Positions 43,481-51,466 of a stretch of DNA of 58,978 bases are shown in pieces. The stretch is from a virus. Location of the stretch: positions 1-58,978 of IMG/VR virus record IMGVR_UViG_3300012964_000011. The stretch is one strand, 5' to 3'. Positions within the stretch are counted from its first letter, which is position 1; each line of letters starts with the position of its first letter. Position numbers and translations under genes: made by a program. The notes under the pieces are model-generated. The model saw only the letters and a list, made by a program, of their open reading frames with translations. It was not told where the DNA came from and searched no databases.

Positions 43481-43933
43481 ATGACTGATACGAACTATGC
43501 ACACTATGTGCGGCAAAGAGTGAAGCCAGGTGGATATGTCATATCTGAAGTTGATAGACTTGGAAATCCTCAAGATCTCATAGACACATTCATATATGGC
43601 ATACTTGAAGACGCCAAAGAAAATTTAGCTCTTTATACGACATCTGAAAATGGGAACGCTCCCACTACAGACCATGCCATATTTGCACTAGTACCTATAA
43701 CAGAATTGACCAATGAGCCTATTGAATCACCCGTGAAAAGTGAAGCTGAGCTGCACAGTAGTTTCGCGTGTCCAGGATGGGAATACGGCATGACTATCGG
43801 TTGGCGTGGTGGGGACGCAGAAAATCCGCCTAAAGGTGATGGGTGGATACGTAACGTAGAAGCTGGTTGGGAAGGTTGGGAGCGTTTCCAAAACTACGAA
43901 AAGTCTTACTGGCGCCGTCCCTTACAAGGGTAA
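43481..43933 (+). CDS. hypothetical protein of a common actinophage type
   Basis: A 150-residue protein, MTDTNYAHYVRQRVKPG at the N-terminus and EAGWEGWERFQNYEKSYWRRPL at the C-terminus. Proteins ending in a YWRRPL-like motif are widespread in actinophages, without known function. ATG 43481 has CCAGGGGAATAGTG upstream. A strong terminator follows. Confidence 0.65.
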   Translation: MTDTNYAHYVRQRVKPGGYVISEVDRLGNPQDLIDTFIYGILEDAKENLALYTTSENGNAPTTDHAIFALVPITELTNEPIESPVKSEAELHSSFACPGWEYGMTIGWRGGDAENPPKGDGWIRNVEAGWEGWERFQNYEKSYWRRPLQG

Positions 43934-43970
43934 AGCGTAGATGTATTACATGTACATGATACATGAATGA

Positions 43971-44004
43971 TAAGGGCGGAAGATGAATTCATCTTCCGCC
44001 CTTA
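43971..44004. terminator. 34-nt perfect palindrome terminator
   Basis: TAAGGGCGGAAGATGAA (43971-43987) is followed by its exact complement (43988-44004), then CTTTCT. It isolates the primase-helicase gene from upstream read-through. Confidence 0.75.
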
Positions 44005-44025
44005 CTTTCTGCTAACATGATGAAC

Positions 44026-44056
44026 GCCCATCAGGTCTGGCGGCCTGTCGATGGGC
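44026..44056 (+). promoter_or_regulatory. bulged hairpin upstream of the primase-helicase gene
   Basis: GCCCAT/ATGGGC and CAGG/CCTG pair in nested order with a 3-nt bulge. It buries the ATG at 44051, which argues for the later start at 44090 or for regulation of the early start. Confidence 0.45.
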
Positions 44057-44089
44057 ATTCACTCCAACAAAAGATGGGTACAGTATAGC

Positions 44090-46528
44090 ATGGTCACTCC
44101 CTCAGTGCTAAGAGCGTCTCTGTCCCTTTTCATAGATGCCGGACAGTCAGTCATTCCACTATATGGACGTAATTATCATGGTTGTGCCTGTTATGATAGA
44201 ATAAAGCATAAGCACTACAAAGCACCTAGAATTCATAGATGGCGTGAAACTCCGCCTCTTAGTGACGAACTACTCAATGAGTGGCACACATGTGTTAATC
44301 CAAGTGGTAAGAAGTGGATTGACCTTGGACTCAACTACGGTTGGGTAATCCCTCAAGATGTCATAGTCGTGGACATAGAGGGGAGACAGATCAGAGACTT
44401 CGCATCATCTGGACTCATCCCTGATCTGTCCACATGTTCCTACCTGGTCAACACTGCCGGAGGTGGGCTGCACATCGCCTACCGTCTTCCAGCTGGATTG
44501 CAGTCACGTCCTGTCGGGCATGCAACAGTCCAGGAAGCGGACAGTGGTTACCACTTCGAACTACGAGGGTACGGCAACTACGTCGTAGTACCCCCTTCCG
44601 ACGGCCACCGTAGACGCTGGGACTGGCTGAATCGTCCTGGGGTAGTCCAGGGTAGGTTGGAGCTTCCCGCGGCTCCTACGTTTCTACGTGACCTCCTGAA
44701 GCACCCTGTGAGTTCCGGATCGTCCAGGGGTGGCAGTGTCCGGGTATCTGTCTCAGATTTCGACATACAGGAATGCTCCGAGATTCCGGATGGATCACAG
44801 GAAGACCACCTGTACCGGGTGGCATGTTCGCTGCGAGCACGTGACGCGGACGATGACTCTGCACTCGGCATCCTGTACGGAGTAGTTGACGCATTCGTTG
44901 CTTATCGTCCTGATGATCCGTGGACACACGAGCATGCAGAGGCGAAGTGGTCTCACGTCAAAGATCATTACAACGCTGGACCATCAGAGCCTGTAATGGT
45001 GCCTATGCATGGTGTAGGTACAGGTTCGACTGCTGTAAAGGCTATGCGGGCCGTAGCATCTGTAAGTCCAGGAGAAGACGGGGTCATAGATAATATGAGT
45101 ACTTCTCACGTTGAGGCTGAATTCGCCAGTCTTACGCAGAGTATCGAGGATATTGTCCCTACAGTTCTTCCCTCCCCCTCTAATCCAATGGGAGTGGCTA
45201 GGCAACTGGTAGAGGCTTTCCGCGTAGCACAGGGACTGTCTGTCACCTGGTATCAGGGGGACTTCTACCGTTGGAAAGGTACACACTGGGAGCAATGGGA
45301 CAATGATGAAGTCAAAGGATGGTTGTACCGTGCCACGGAGCATGCAACCTATGCGGCACGTGGTAAGGATGGCGCTGTCAAACAGGTTCCGTGGGATCCA
45401 ACCAGACCTAAGATCGCAAATCTCATGTCTGCCCTTGCCAAGGGCGTACTACAGCGGACAGACGAGCCTGTAGACGGCCAGGGAACCATAGCATTCACGA
45501 ATACCACACTTAACCTACATAATCGTGAACTAATACCACATACACCAGAACACTTCAATATGTTTAGTTTGCCATATGCATATGATAAGAACGCCAAGTG
45601 TCCAAGATGGATAAAGTTTCTGGAAGAAACCTTTGGTAAGGATAGTGAACAAATAAAACTTATAGCACAAATGTTTGGATATATCCTCAGTGGACGAACA
45701 GACAAACAAGTACTTTTCTACATACTAGGTGAGGGTGGAACAGGAAAAGGGACTATTGCGCGTGTATTACGAGCAATGGTAGGAAAGCGTGATTCTGTAT
45801 CTTTAGAATTTGATGAGCTTACAGACAGATTTGGTACCGAAAGTCTGATCAACACATCCCTAGCGGTTGTAGGTGAGCCCGACTGGTCTTCAAGACAGAT
45901 CAACAAGGTGATAGATCGAGTATTCAGCATCACCGGTGAAGACGCTCCAGCTGCCAGACGTAAGAACCTCAAAGCATGGAAGGGTGAACTGAAGACCAGA
46001 TTCGTCTTCACAGGTACACAAGACATCTCTTTCGGATCCGCAACAACAGCAGAAGGAACCCGCAGGTTGGTGCTGCTCACCTGTAAGCGTAAAAGCTTGT
46101 CCAGGGGAGAGCGGAACACCAGTCTGACTGCTCAACTGTGTGGGGAGCTGCCAGGGATTCTCAACTGGGCACTCACCGGACTAGATGATCTTGATACTGC
46201 CGGAGACTTCCTGGTTCCGGCAGAGACTATGGGCGACATAGATGATGTCAAGTTGAACAGCAACCCAGTGGAGATATGGGCAGACGATCAATTGGCTGTT
46301 GATTCGGAATCCAAGATAGATTTTGACGAAATGTTCACTGCTTTCTCACTGTGGTGCATAGATCATCATGTGTACCAAAATCCTACACATGACCTACTAT
46401 GGTTCAGAAAGCGGCTTACGGCAATGCATCGTGGTGACATCACGTCCAAACCTGTACGTCCACCAACCGTAGACGGAGTCCGACAGAAACTTGTCAAATG
46501 CAAATTTGGATTGCGGTTGGTTACCTAG
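44090..46528 (+). CDS. PrimPol-D5 primase-helicase
   Basis: An 812-residue replication protein. The N-terminal part is an archaeo-eukaryotic-type primase-polymerase: VIVVDIEG near residue 94 and GGGLHIAYR. The C-terminal part is a D5-type SF3 helicase with FLEETFGKDSEQIKLIAQMFGY, Walker A GEGGTGKGT near residue 547 and SLAVVGEPDW. It would prime and unwind at the adjacent iteron region. TACAGT lies 5 nt before ATG 44090, suggesting a leaderless start; ATG 44051 is the alternative. Confidence 0.9.
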   Translation: MVTPSVLRASLSLFIDAGQSVIPLYGRNYHGCACYDRIKHKHYKAPRIHRWRETPPLSDELLNEWHTCVNPSGKKWIDLGLNYGWVIPQDVIVVDIEGRQIRDFASSGLIPDLSTCSYLVNTAGGGLHIAYRLPAGLQSRPVGHATVQEADSGYHFELRGYGNYVVVPPSDGHRRRWDWLNRPGVVQGRLELPAAPTFLRDLLKHPVSSGSSRGGSVRVSVSDFDIQECSEIPDGSQEDHLYRVACSLRARDADDDSALGILYGVVDAFVAYRPDDPWTHEHAEAKWSHVKDHYNAGPSEPVMVPMHGVGTGSTAVKAMRAVASVSPGEDGVIDNMSTSHVEAEFASLTQSIEDIVPTVLPSPSNPMGVARQLVEAFRVAQGLSVTWYQGDFYRWKGTHWEQWDNDEVKGWLYRATEHATYAARGKDGAVKQVPWDPTRPKIANLMSALAKGVLQRTDEPVDGQGTIAFTNTTLNLHNRELIPHTPEHFNMFSLPYAYDKNAKCPRWIKFLEETFGKDSEQIKLIAQMFGYILSGRTDKQVLFYILGEGGTGKGTIARVLRAMVGKRDSVSLEFDELTDRFGTESLINTSLAVVGEPDWSSRQINKVIDRVFSITGEDAPAARRKNLKAWKGELKTRFVFTGTQDISFGSATTAEGTRRLVLLTCKRKSLSRGERNTSLTAQLCGELPGILNWALTGLDDLDTAGDFLVPAETMGDIDDVKLNSNPVEIWADDQLAVDSESKIDFDEMFTAFSLWCIDHHVYQNPTHDLLWFRKRLTAMHRGDITSKPVRPPTVDGVRQKLVKCKFGLRLVT

Positions 46529-46580
46529 ATTCCCGGTCGGTTACCTAGTTCTGCTGTTCAAACATTCTTAGCATATCAGA

Positions 46581-46654
46581 CAAATAGTGGCATACAGCCC
46601 AGGAGAGAGTTACGCGGAGTGGTAACCAATCTTCTGACTGTATGCCACTATTTG
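46581..46654. repeat. 17-bp inverted repeat enclosing an iteron
   Basis: CAAATAGTGGCATACAG (46581-46597) and its complement (46638-46654) flank 40 nt that include the iteron at 46621. A cruciform or transcript hairpin at the left edge of the iteron field. Confidence 0.7.
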
Positions 46655-47166
46655 CTTACTACCTGTAATTTTTTCAAGATCATGGTTACCATTTTTCCCG
46701 TGGTTACCAAACCGAAAAAAAGTGGTAACCAGAGTTTCCCCTGGTCAGAGCGTTTGGTTACCTGGTTACCGTGGTTACCGCATTTTCTTGTGTACGTCCC
46801 TCTATAAGAACGTTACGGCTCCATATAATTTACTGCTAATAGCATATGTTAATTAGATACCCCCTATTTCAATACGCTATTAACAGCAAACATACTCTCC
46901 AAAACTCTATATATATATTTCTTAGGTAACCATAGTAACCAGGTAACCAGAGAGGGATCTTAGTACTTTTAGCAGGCAATATAGAAGATCATCGTGGTTA
47001 CCAACTTGGTTACCTTGGTTACCTTTTTGTGGTTACCCCAGAAAATGTGCCACTTGACCAGGTGCTATTACAGATTGTAGTGGATCAAATACATTGATAA
47101 TTTACGATAGGTGTTGACCTGTGTTTATAGATCAGTGTAGATGATTGATGATCTTTAATAAAGAAC

Positions 47167-47175
47167 TTATCCACA
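47167..47175 (+). other. DnaA box
   Basis: TTATCCACA, a perfect match to the bacterial DnaA box consensus, 130 nt right of the main iterons and next to GATC-containing AT-rich DNA. Host DnaA could assist initiation. Confidence 0.6.
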
Positions 47176-47415
47176 CAAAGTAGACAGAAATCTTACCTAG
47201 TGCTACTCAATAACTACCTATCGTAGTCAAATCTGCCTCACCCCCTGGATACTCCGGTAACCACACTGACTGTCAAACACCCCCTGGGCGTACCGAGGAT
47301 GGCGGTTGATTGAGTCCATGGGTAGCTGACAGATGGTCGCTACAGTTGTGTGTATGTCAAGTCATGTGACATACTATCTCTGTACGTATCTGAAGGACCC
47401 GAGGAAGGAAACATC

Positions 47416-47991
47416 ATGAAGACAGTAGAGATCAAGGTTGCCAACAACAGGCTGTATGTAGGAACTCCGTACAACCCCGCCTGGATACTAGGGTGCAAAA
47501 TGCTTGGTGGCAGATGGGATCGGGGAACGATCTCATGGATATTTGACAGCAGAGATGAAGAGAGGGTGCGTTCCCTCTGCAAAAAGATTTTTGGTACAGA
47601 CGGAACAGATAGTAAAGTCGTTACAGTTCGGATAAATGCACATCAGTGGTGGAGAGCATCCGGGAAGGGTTCCAAGATCTGGTTTGCTGGCCGAGAAATA
47701 GCTGGCCGTATGAGCAGAGATTCTGAGGTCTACCTAGGTGAGGGTGTAATCCTCATCGAGGGGAGCTTCCCATCACGTGGCGGAAGCATGCGGTACCCGA
47801 GTGTCGATCCAGATTCGAACATCATCCTAGAGGTCAGGGATGTTCCAGCTGGTCACACTGATATCCAGGTGGGCGGAGTAGAAATAGTCGAGGTCACTGA
47901 AGGTGTGGACTTCGATGCACTTCGGGCAGAGCGCGAACGCCTCATGACTCGACTGGCAGAGATCAACAATATCCTCTCCCCTGGGCAGTAG
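47416..47991 (+). CDS. hypothetical protein with HARP-like start and C-terminal coiled coil
   Basis: A 191-residue protein. The N-terminal 60 residues (NPAWILGCKMLGGRWDR, ISWIFDSRDEERV) resemble the HARP-like module that also starts the SNF2 protein of this genome. The C-terminal ALRAERERLMTRLAEINN is a coiled coil. GAGGAAGGAAACATC precedes ATG 47416. First gene right of the origin; DNA binding near the origin is inferred. Confidence 0.6.
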   Translation: MKTVEIKVANNRLYVGTPYNPAWILGCKMLGGRWDRGTISWIFDSRDEERVRSLCKKIFGTDGTDSKVVTVRINAHQWWRASGKGSKIWFAGREIAGRMSRDSEVYLGEGVILIEGSFPSRGGSMRYPSVDPDSNIILEVRDVPAGHTDIQVGGVEIVEVTEGVDFDALRAERERLMTRLAEINNILSPGQ

Positions 47992-48003
47992 CCCCTCACG
48001 CGT

Positions 48004-48032
48004 ATGGACCGGGTAGCCACTACCCGGTCCAT
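48004..48032. terminator. 13-bp hairpin terminator
   Basis: ATGGACCGGGTAG, loop CCA, then the exact complement to 48032, 13 nt after the preceding stop codon. Confidence 0.75.
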
Positions 48033-48142
48033 TCTGCATTCAGGAGTATGTGCCAGAGACACGAATTCCCCTCCTGGGTAGTCCGGTGTACCCTTGGACA
48101 CTTCAGTGCCTCAGAAATCCAGGGGGAGAGTAGGATTGAGAT

Positions 48143-48313
48143 ATGATCACCAACGGTGAACGGAAGAGATCCTCACACTGCGCAACATCAGCATGTGTGG
48201 AAGTAATTCGTAGTGGTGCGTTCATGTGTGCAACAGATGGAGTTACGAGTATCTATTTCCTCCTGGATCACTGGAGAGAATTTGTGAAATCACTAAAGAA
48301 AGATTCGATATGA
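48143..48313 (+). CDS. DUF397-like small protein
   Basis: A 56-residue protein, MITNGERKRSSHCATSACVEV, then VTSIYFLLDHWREFVKSL. The SS-x-CVEV and F-x3-W-x2-FV pattern is that of DUF397, a domain of Streptomyces and relatives whose genes accompany HTH regulators in developmental control. The usual VRDS segment is changed (MCATDG). Stop overlaps the next ATG as ATGA. A phage copy suggests interference with host regulation. Confidence 0.6.
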   Translation: MITNGERKRSSHCATSACVEVIRSGAFMCATDGVTSIYFLLDHWREFVKSLKKDSI

Positions 48314-48732
48314 CAATACAGACTGTGCAAGAAAAGACATTACCGCACTCATGTGGTAAATGTGACATACGTTGGAATGGTTATGCAACTGCTCATTGTG
48401 GAGGATGCCACTACACTTTCACATGTATTGGTGCATTCGATGCACATAGATGTGGAACGGGTGATACCGCACACTGCAAGCCACCTGCTCAGTGTGGTCT
48501 GGTCAAATCGGGACGTTCCTACCATTGTTGGGGATTCCCTAGCGATGATGACAATATGGGAGCAATCGCACGTTGGAAGGCGAAACAATCCACCACCTTG
48601 GATCCTGCACCTAATCCAGAGGTGGAAGTGGATGTGTATGGCTCTGTAGAGGACTCTGAGACGTCCGTAGACGCAAGATCCAGTCACATGCTCACCGGTA
48701 CACCTACCCCTGGATTTAGCGCCTTAGCGTAA
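48310..48732 (+). CDS. FDXHR-type zinc-binding protein
   Basis: A 140-residue protein. CGKCDIRWNG, TAHCGGCHYTFTCIGAFDAHRC is the signature of the FDXHR zinc-binding family common in actinophages. CQ/CH pairs would hold zinc. The C-terminal third is low complexity. ATG 48310 overlaps the DUF397-like stop. Confidence 0.75.
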   Translation: MTIQTVQEKTLPHSCGKCDIRWNGYATAHCGGCHYTFTCIGAFDAHRCGTGDTAHCKPPAQCGLVKSGRSYHCWGFPSDDDNMGAIARWKAKQSTTLDPAPNPEVEVDVYGSVEDSETSVDARSSHMLTGTPTPGFSALA

Positions 48733-48755
48733 AAATGTATGTAGTTGAATATTTG

Positions 48756-48797
48756 AATACTTAGGTAGATGTACTTAGATGTCTCTACCTAAGTATT
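48756..48797. terminator. 14-bp hairpin
   Basis: AATACTTAGGTAGA (48756-48769) and complement (48784-48797) around a 14-nt loop, between the FDXHR gene and a promoter at 48860. Confidence 0.65.
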
Positions 48798-48859
48798 TAG
48801 ATATACAGATAAAGCACTGACCTGCAAATATGTATCAACACTGATTTATCAAAGGATGG

Positions 48860-48865
48860 TATACT
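48860..48865 (+). promoter_or_regulatory. -10 box before the first rightward 'GTWHWP' gene
   Basis: TATACT, CACATC, ATG 48872. No strong -35 box and no ribosome-binding site, so a leaderless transcript is likely. Confidence 0.45.
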
Positions 48866-48871
48866 CACATC

Positions 48872-49225
48872 ATGTCTGAATTGAAACCGTTCATTGGTAG
48901 TCATGTACACTTCACTGAGGCGATACACATAAAGGATGCTTACTCTGTTGGGTATTCACTTGTTTGTCGTTTTGCTGTCGTCACTTACATTCACAATAGA
49001 TATGATTTGCCAGATGTGTCAGAGGATGACCCTCAGATACACTTTTGGGAGGTTGGACTGGCGATCTTTACTCAGACACATATTTACTTCAGAGAGCACG
49101 TCTTACAGGACCCAAGGGACAGGTACACATCAACAGGACTATCGGAGAATGTCACACGGTGGCGTACGAGCACGTGGCATTGGCCTAGGCAAACATCTGC
49201 ATGCGAAAGTTGGTCATCCAAGTGA
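48872..49225 (+). CDS. 'GTWHWP' family protein, copy 2
   Basis: A 117-residue protein: FIGSHVHFTEA, LVCRFAVVTYI, VGLAIFTQTHIYFREHV and STWHWPR. The conserved WHWP motif lies 11 residues before the end, so the C-terminal tail is unusual. Followed by two related genes. Confidence 0.65.
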   Translation: MSELKPFIGSHVHFTEAIHIKDAYSVGYSLVCRFAVVTYIHNRYDLPDVSEDDPQIHFWEVGLAIFTQTHIYFREHVLQDPRDRYTSTGLSENVTRWRTSTWHWPRQTSACESWSSK

Positions 49226-49488
49226 GTAACATACTAGTTGGTAACATCGTGCACTACGTTCCGGAAGGTGCCGTAGGTGTCGGATGTCAAGATTACTGTA
49301 AACGTGCAGTAGTTTATCATGTTTCGAACGTAGTAAGTGCTGAACTGGGATGGCTACACGCACACTGTAGGAGGGCAGTACTACTAGATCTTGTCGTTGA
49401 CAATGAAACATTTATCGATGTACGAGAGGATGATGCACTCATGTGTTCGGGTACGTGGCATCATCCTATTGATCACTCAGATAGATAG
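49222..49488 (+). CDS. 'GTWHWP' family protein, copy 3
   Basis: An 88-residue protein, NIVHYVPEGAVG, KRAVVYHVSN, and SGTWHHP near the end. GTG 49222 overlaps the upstream TGA as GTGA, which decides the start. More cysteines than the other copies. Confidence 0.6.
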   Translation: MSNILVGNIVHYVPEGAVGVGCQDYCKRAVVYHVSNVVSAELGWLHAHCRRAVLLDLVVDNETFIDVREDDALMCSGTWHHPIDHSDR

Positions 49489-49524
49489 ACATAACTACAA
49501 ATCACCCCCCACCTGGATTAACGT

Positions 49525-49554
49525 GTTGCAGTTTCTTTGATTAGTAACTGCAAC
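49525..49554. terminator. 9-bp hairpin
   Basis: GTTGCAGTT and AACTGCAAC pair around a 12-nt T-rich loop, between copies 3 and 4 of the 'GTWHWP' family. Confidence 0.55.
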
Positions 49555-49577
49555 CTATTCCAACCATCCTAGGAAGG

Positions 49578-49583
49578 TACACT
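49578..49583 (+). promoter_or_regulatory. -10 box before 'GTWHWP' copy 4
   Basis: TACACT, ATCAGC, ATG 49590. The preceding AACCATCCTAGGAAG recurs at 49899-49913 after this gene. AGGAAGG could instead act as a distant ribosome-binding site. Confidence 0.35.
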
Positions 49584-49589
49584 ATCAGC

Positions 49590-49853
49590 ATGAATCAGAC
49601 ACCGGAATGCATCGCTAAGATGGTACATTACAGAAGCTATGGTACACCAAATGGAGAGTACCCATCTGTATGTCGAGCCGCTGTCATAACCGAGATTGAC
49701 CCAGAGAATGACAAATTTAGTGAATCTGTAGGGTTGTGCGTGCTGAACCCTACCGGAATGTTCTTCAACCAGCACGTACCACACGATTCTTATGATCAGG
49801 TAGTAAATCGTAGTACCTGGACACCAGGTACTTGGCATTGGCCTTGCCACTGA
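49590..49853 (+). CDS. 'GTWHWP' family protein, copy 4
   Basis: An 87-residue protein with the full pattern: KMVHYRSYGTP, VCRAAVITEI, SVGLCVLNPTGMFFNQHV and GTWHWPCH. It is the most canonical copy. Function unknown; the family is frequent in actinophages. Confidence 0.7.
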   Translation: MNQTPECIAKMVHYRSYGTPNGEYPSVCRAAVITEIDPENDKFSESVGLCVLNPTGMFFNQHVPHDSYDQVVNRSTWTPGTWHWPCH

Positions 49854-49859
49854 TCATAG

Positions 49860-49898
49860 ACGTAGGAGAGGGAGTCCCTCTCCTACGTTTGTCTTTTT
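49860..49898 (+). terminator. intrinsic terminator
   Basis: ACGTAGGAGAGGG, 3-nt loop, exact complement, then TTGTCTTTTT: a textbook stem and T-run. The 49899-50094 stretch after it holds no convincing gene. Confidence 0.85.
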
Positions 49899-50114
49899 AA
49901 CCATCCTAGGAAGCTAGGTAACCACTACCCTGTGACGTAGACCACTGTCCACTAACTTGACTTCAACCTCTCCAGCTGTCATTCTATATGCGGCAAGCAA
50001 AACGGCCAGGGAGACAAGGGGAGTCTTCTGAACAGTTTCTGAATTGTAGTTTGAAAATTACATGCAACATCGTCATCAGATTTAGATCAGTATTTATGAT
50101 TTAGGGAGATCATC

Positions 50115-50537
50115 ATGGCTAAGACACTCTACGATGGATACACCAAAGCCCAGTTGATCAATTGGGCGCGCGATGAGAAGATCCGTGGATATACCCGGAT
50201 GAACGGTTACCAGCTGTTACAGGTCTGTCAGGAAGCCCAGATGGTGCGTAACTACGGTAGAGAGCAGGCTCTACTCGAACAGGGCACCGTAGGTCCCGGA
50301 ACTGTCCTCCAATACCGAGGTCACCCAGACTACGTAATCAGGGTAAGCTCCGGCATCATGCAAGACAGTATGGGAACCTACGTATACTCGGAGACACTCT
50401 CCCTTCCCTATGAGCTACGGTACGGATTCTCGCTTAAGCGTGACGTTGCCATTGATAACGAGCTCAAGGCTTCATCCCCAGAACTACACAAGGACCGTCT
50501 CTACAATCTAGAGCACATTCCATGTACCGAGATCTGA
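50115..50537 (+). CDS. SAP/Rho-N-like domain protein
   Basis: A 140-residue protein. The N-terminal LYDGYTKAQLINWARDEKIRG and MNGYQLLQVC look like a Rho N-terminal/SAP helix-extended-helix that binds nucleic acid. The rest is unrecognised. AGGGAGATCATC precedes the ATG and TATGAT (50095-50100) is a possible -10 box. Confidence 0.65.
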   Translation: MAKTLYDGYTKAQLINWARDEKIRGYTRMNGYQLLQVCQEAQMVRNYGREQALLEQGTVGPGTVLQYRGHPDYVIRVSSGIMQDSMGTYVYSETLSLPYELRYGFSLKRDVAIDNELKASSPELHKDRLYNLEHIPCTEI

Positions 50538-50546
50538 TCTACTTTC

Positions 50547-50574
50547 TGGATGTTCGGATATTGCCGAACATCCA
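50547..50574. repeat. variable hairpin module, copy A
   Basis: TGGATGTTCGG, 6-nt loop, complement. Flanked by TGATCTACTTT on the left and ATGGAAGATCAA on the right, flanks shared with the modules at 55970 and 58276 although the stems differ. Confidence 0.6.
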
Positions 50575-50614
50575 AATGGAAGATCAAATCATCTAATCAG
50601 AAAGGTTATCTGAC

Positions 50615-51061
50615 ATGAAGCGCAGTGAACTCCACGTAGGAGATGAACTCTATCATGCCACAGAGTGGCAATGGAAAAATCACGAAGGGTATAAGGCTAC
50701 TGTCTGTTCAACAGAGCCTTACAAAGAAAGTACATGGGGTCGTCACTACTCAGTACCTAAGGGTCCTGGGGTTCTAGTAACGATGGGGAATAGCGACTAT
50801 CAACGAGTCGTCACCCTTGGATCCCTACGGGGACCATACGAACAAATAGCGGCAGAGGTAGAAGTCAGAAGAGCAGCCGCACAACTTCAAGAAAAAGAAG
50901 CTGACCAGCTCTACAAAGAGCGTTCCGCGCGAGTTACCGAACTCATCGAACGGGCAACTGCACAGGGCATCACCGCTCGTGTAGAGGATGGTTCTCGATC
51001 TATAGTCCTATCTGTATCCGACTTCACCAAGCTCATTGAGCATCTGGATAGGACAACATGA
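50615..51061 (+). CDS. hypothetical protein
   Basis: A 148-residue protein. The first 75 residues (HVGDELYHAT, GVLVTMG) look beta-rich; the second half is helical (AAAQLQEKEADQLYKERSAR). AGAAAGGTTATCTGAC precedes ATG 50615. Overlaps the next gene as ATGA. No family recognised. Confidence 0.65.
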   Translation: MKRSELHVGDELYHATEWQWKNHEGYKATVCSTEPYKESTWGRHYSVPKGPGVLVTMGNSDYQRVVTLGSLRGPYEQIAAEVEVRRAAAQLQEKEADQLYKERSARVTELIERATAQGITARVEDGSRSIVLSVSDFTKLIEHLDRTT

Positions 51062-51303
51062 AGAACATCGTAGATGACAACATGAACAAAATCATAGAGG
51101 CTCAACGAAGGTACATAGACGCATGCCTCGACTGCGACGTACTGGTCGACCAGTTGGAGACATGCAATTACGACCCGTCGTTGTCCGAGGAGATGCTACG
51201 TGCCGCTGACCATGCCGCTGTCGTCTTACTGTTACAAATCAAAGTTGCCGTAGACAAACGACGTGAAGCTTGGAAGGACTTGAATACCACACTGAACAGC
51301 TGA
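51058..51303 (+). CDS. hypothetical small helical protein
   Basis: An 81-residue helical protein (AQRRYIDACLDCDVLVDQLE, EEMLRAADHAAVVLLLQIKV). Coupled to the upstream gene by ATGA. Function unknown. Confidence 0.6.
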   Translation: MKNIVDDNMNKIIEAQRRYIDACLDCDVLVDQLETCNYDPSLSEEMLRAADHAAVVLLLQIKVAVDKRREAWKDLNTTLNS

Positions 51304-51321
51304 TCAGTCGCTAACCAGTTG

Positions 51322-51344
51322 GGGGTAGGCAAAGTGCCTACCCC
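51322..51344. terminator. 10-bp hairpin terminator
   Basis: GGGGTAGGCA, loop AAG, complement, followed by TACTGCTTTT. Separates the previous pair from the HTH/ParB-like pair. Confidence 0.75.
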
Positions 51345-51466
51345 TACTGCTTTTGCAACAACCACAAATGCAATCCTTGCATTCTGAACACGCGTTCATA
51401 AACTTCTAGTCCATATTCACACTATTTATCGATAAAAATCTACACAAATCCACATAAATACTCGAC

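Larger units (their letters stand above)
46519..47262. other. iteron cluster, probable origin of replication
   Basis: Sixteen perfect GGTTACC words (either strand) occur here: 46519, 46539, 46621, 46684, 46702, 46724, 46756, 46764, 46773, 46925, 46942, 46996, 47008, 47017, 47031 and 47256. Chance would give about 0.1 in 744 bp. They flank an AT-rich block (about 46810-46920) that could melt first. A perfect DnaA box follows. The primase-helicase gene ends inside the first iteron. No gene is visible from 46529 to 47415. Confidence 0.75.

Noticed and set aside
46519-47262. CRISPR array
   Set aside because: The repeats are 7 nt, occur in both orientations and have irregular spacing, unlike CRISPR; no cas operon is present (the Cas4-like gene belongs to recombination).
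49990-50106. 38-residue frame in the gap after the 49.86 kb terminator
   Set aside because: No ribosome-binding site, no well-placed -10 box and no family signal; the gap is treated as non-coding.
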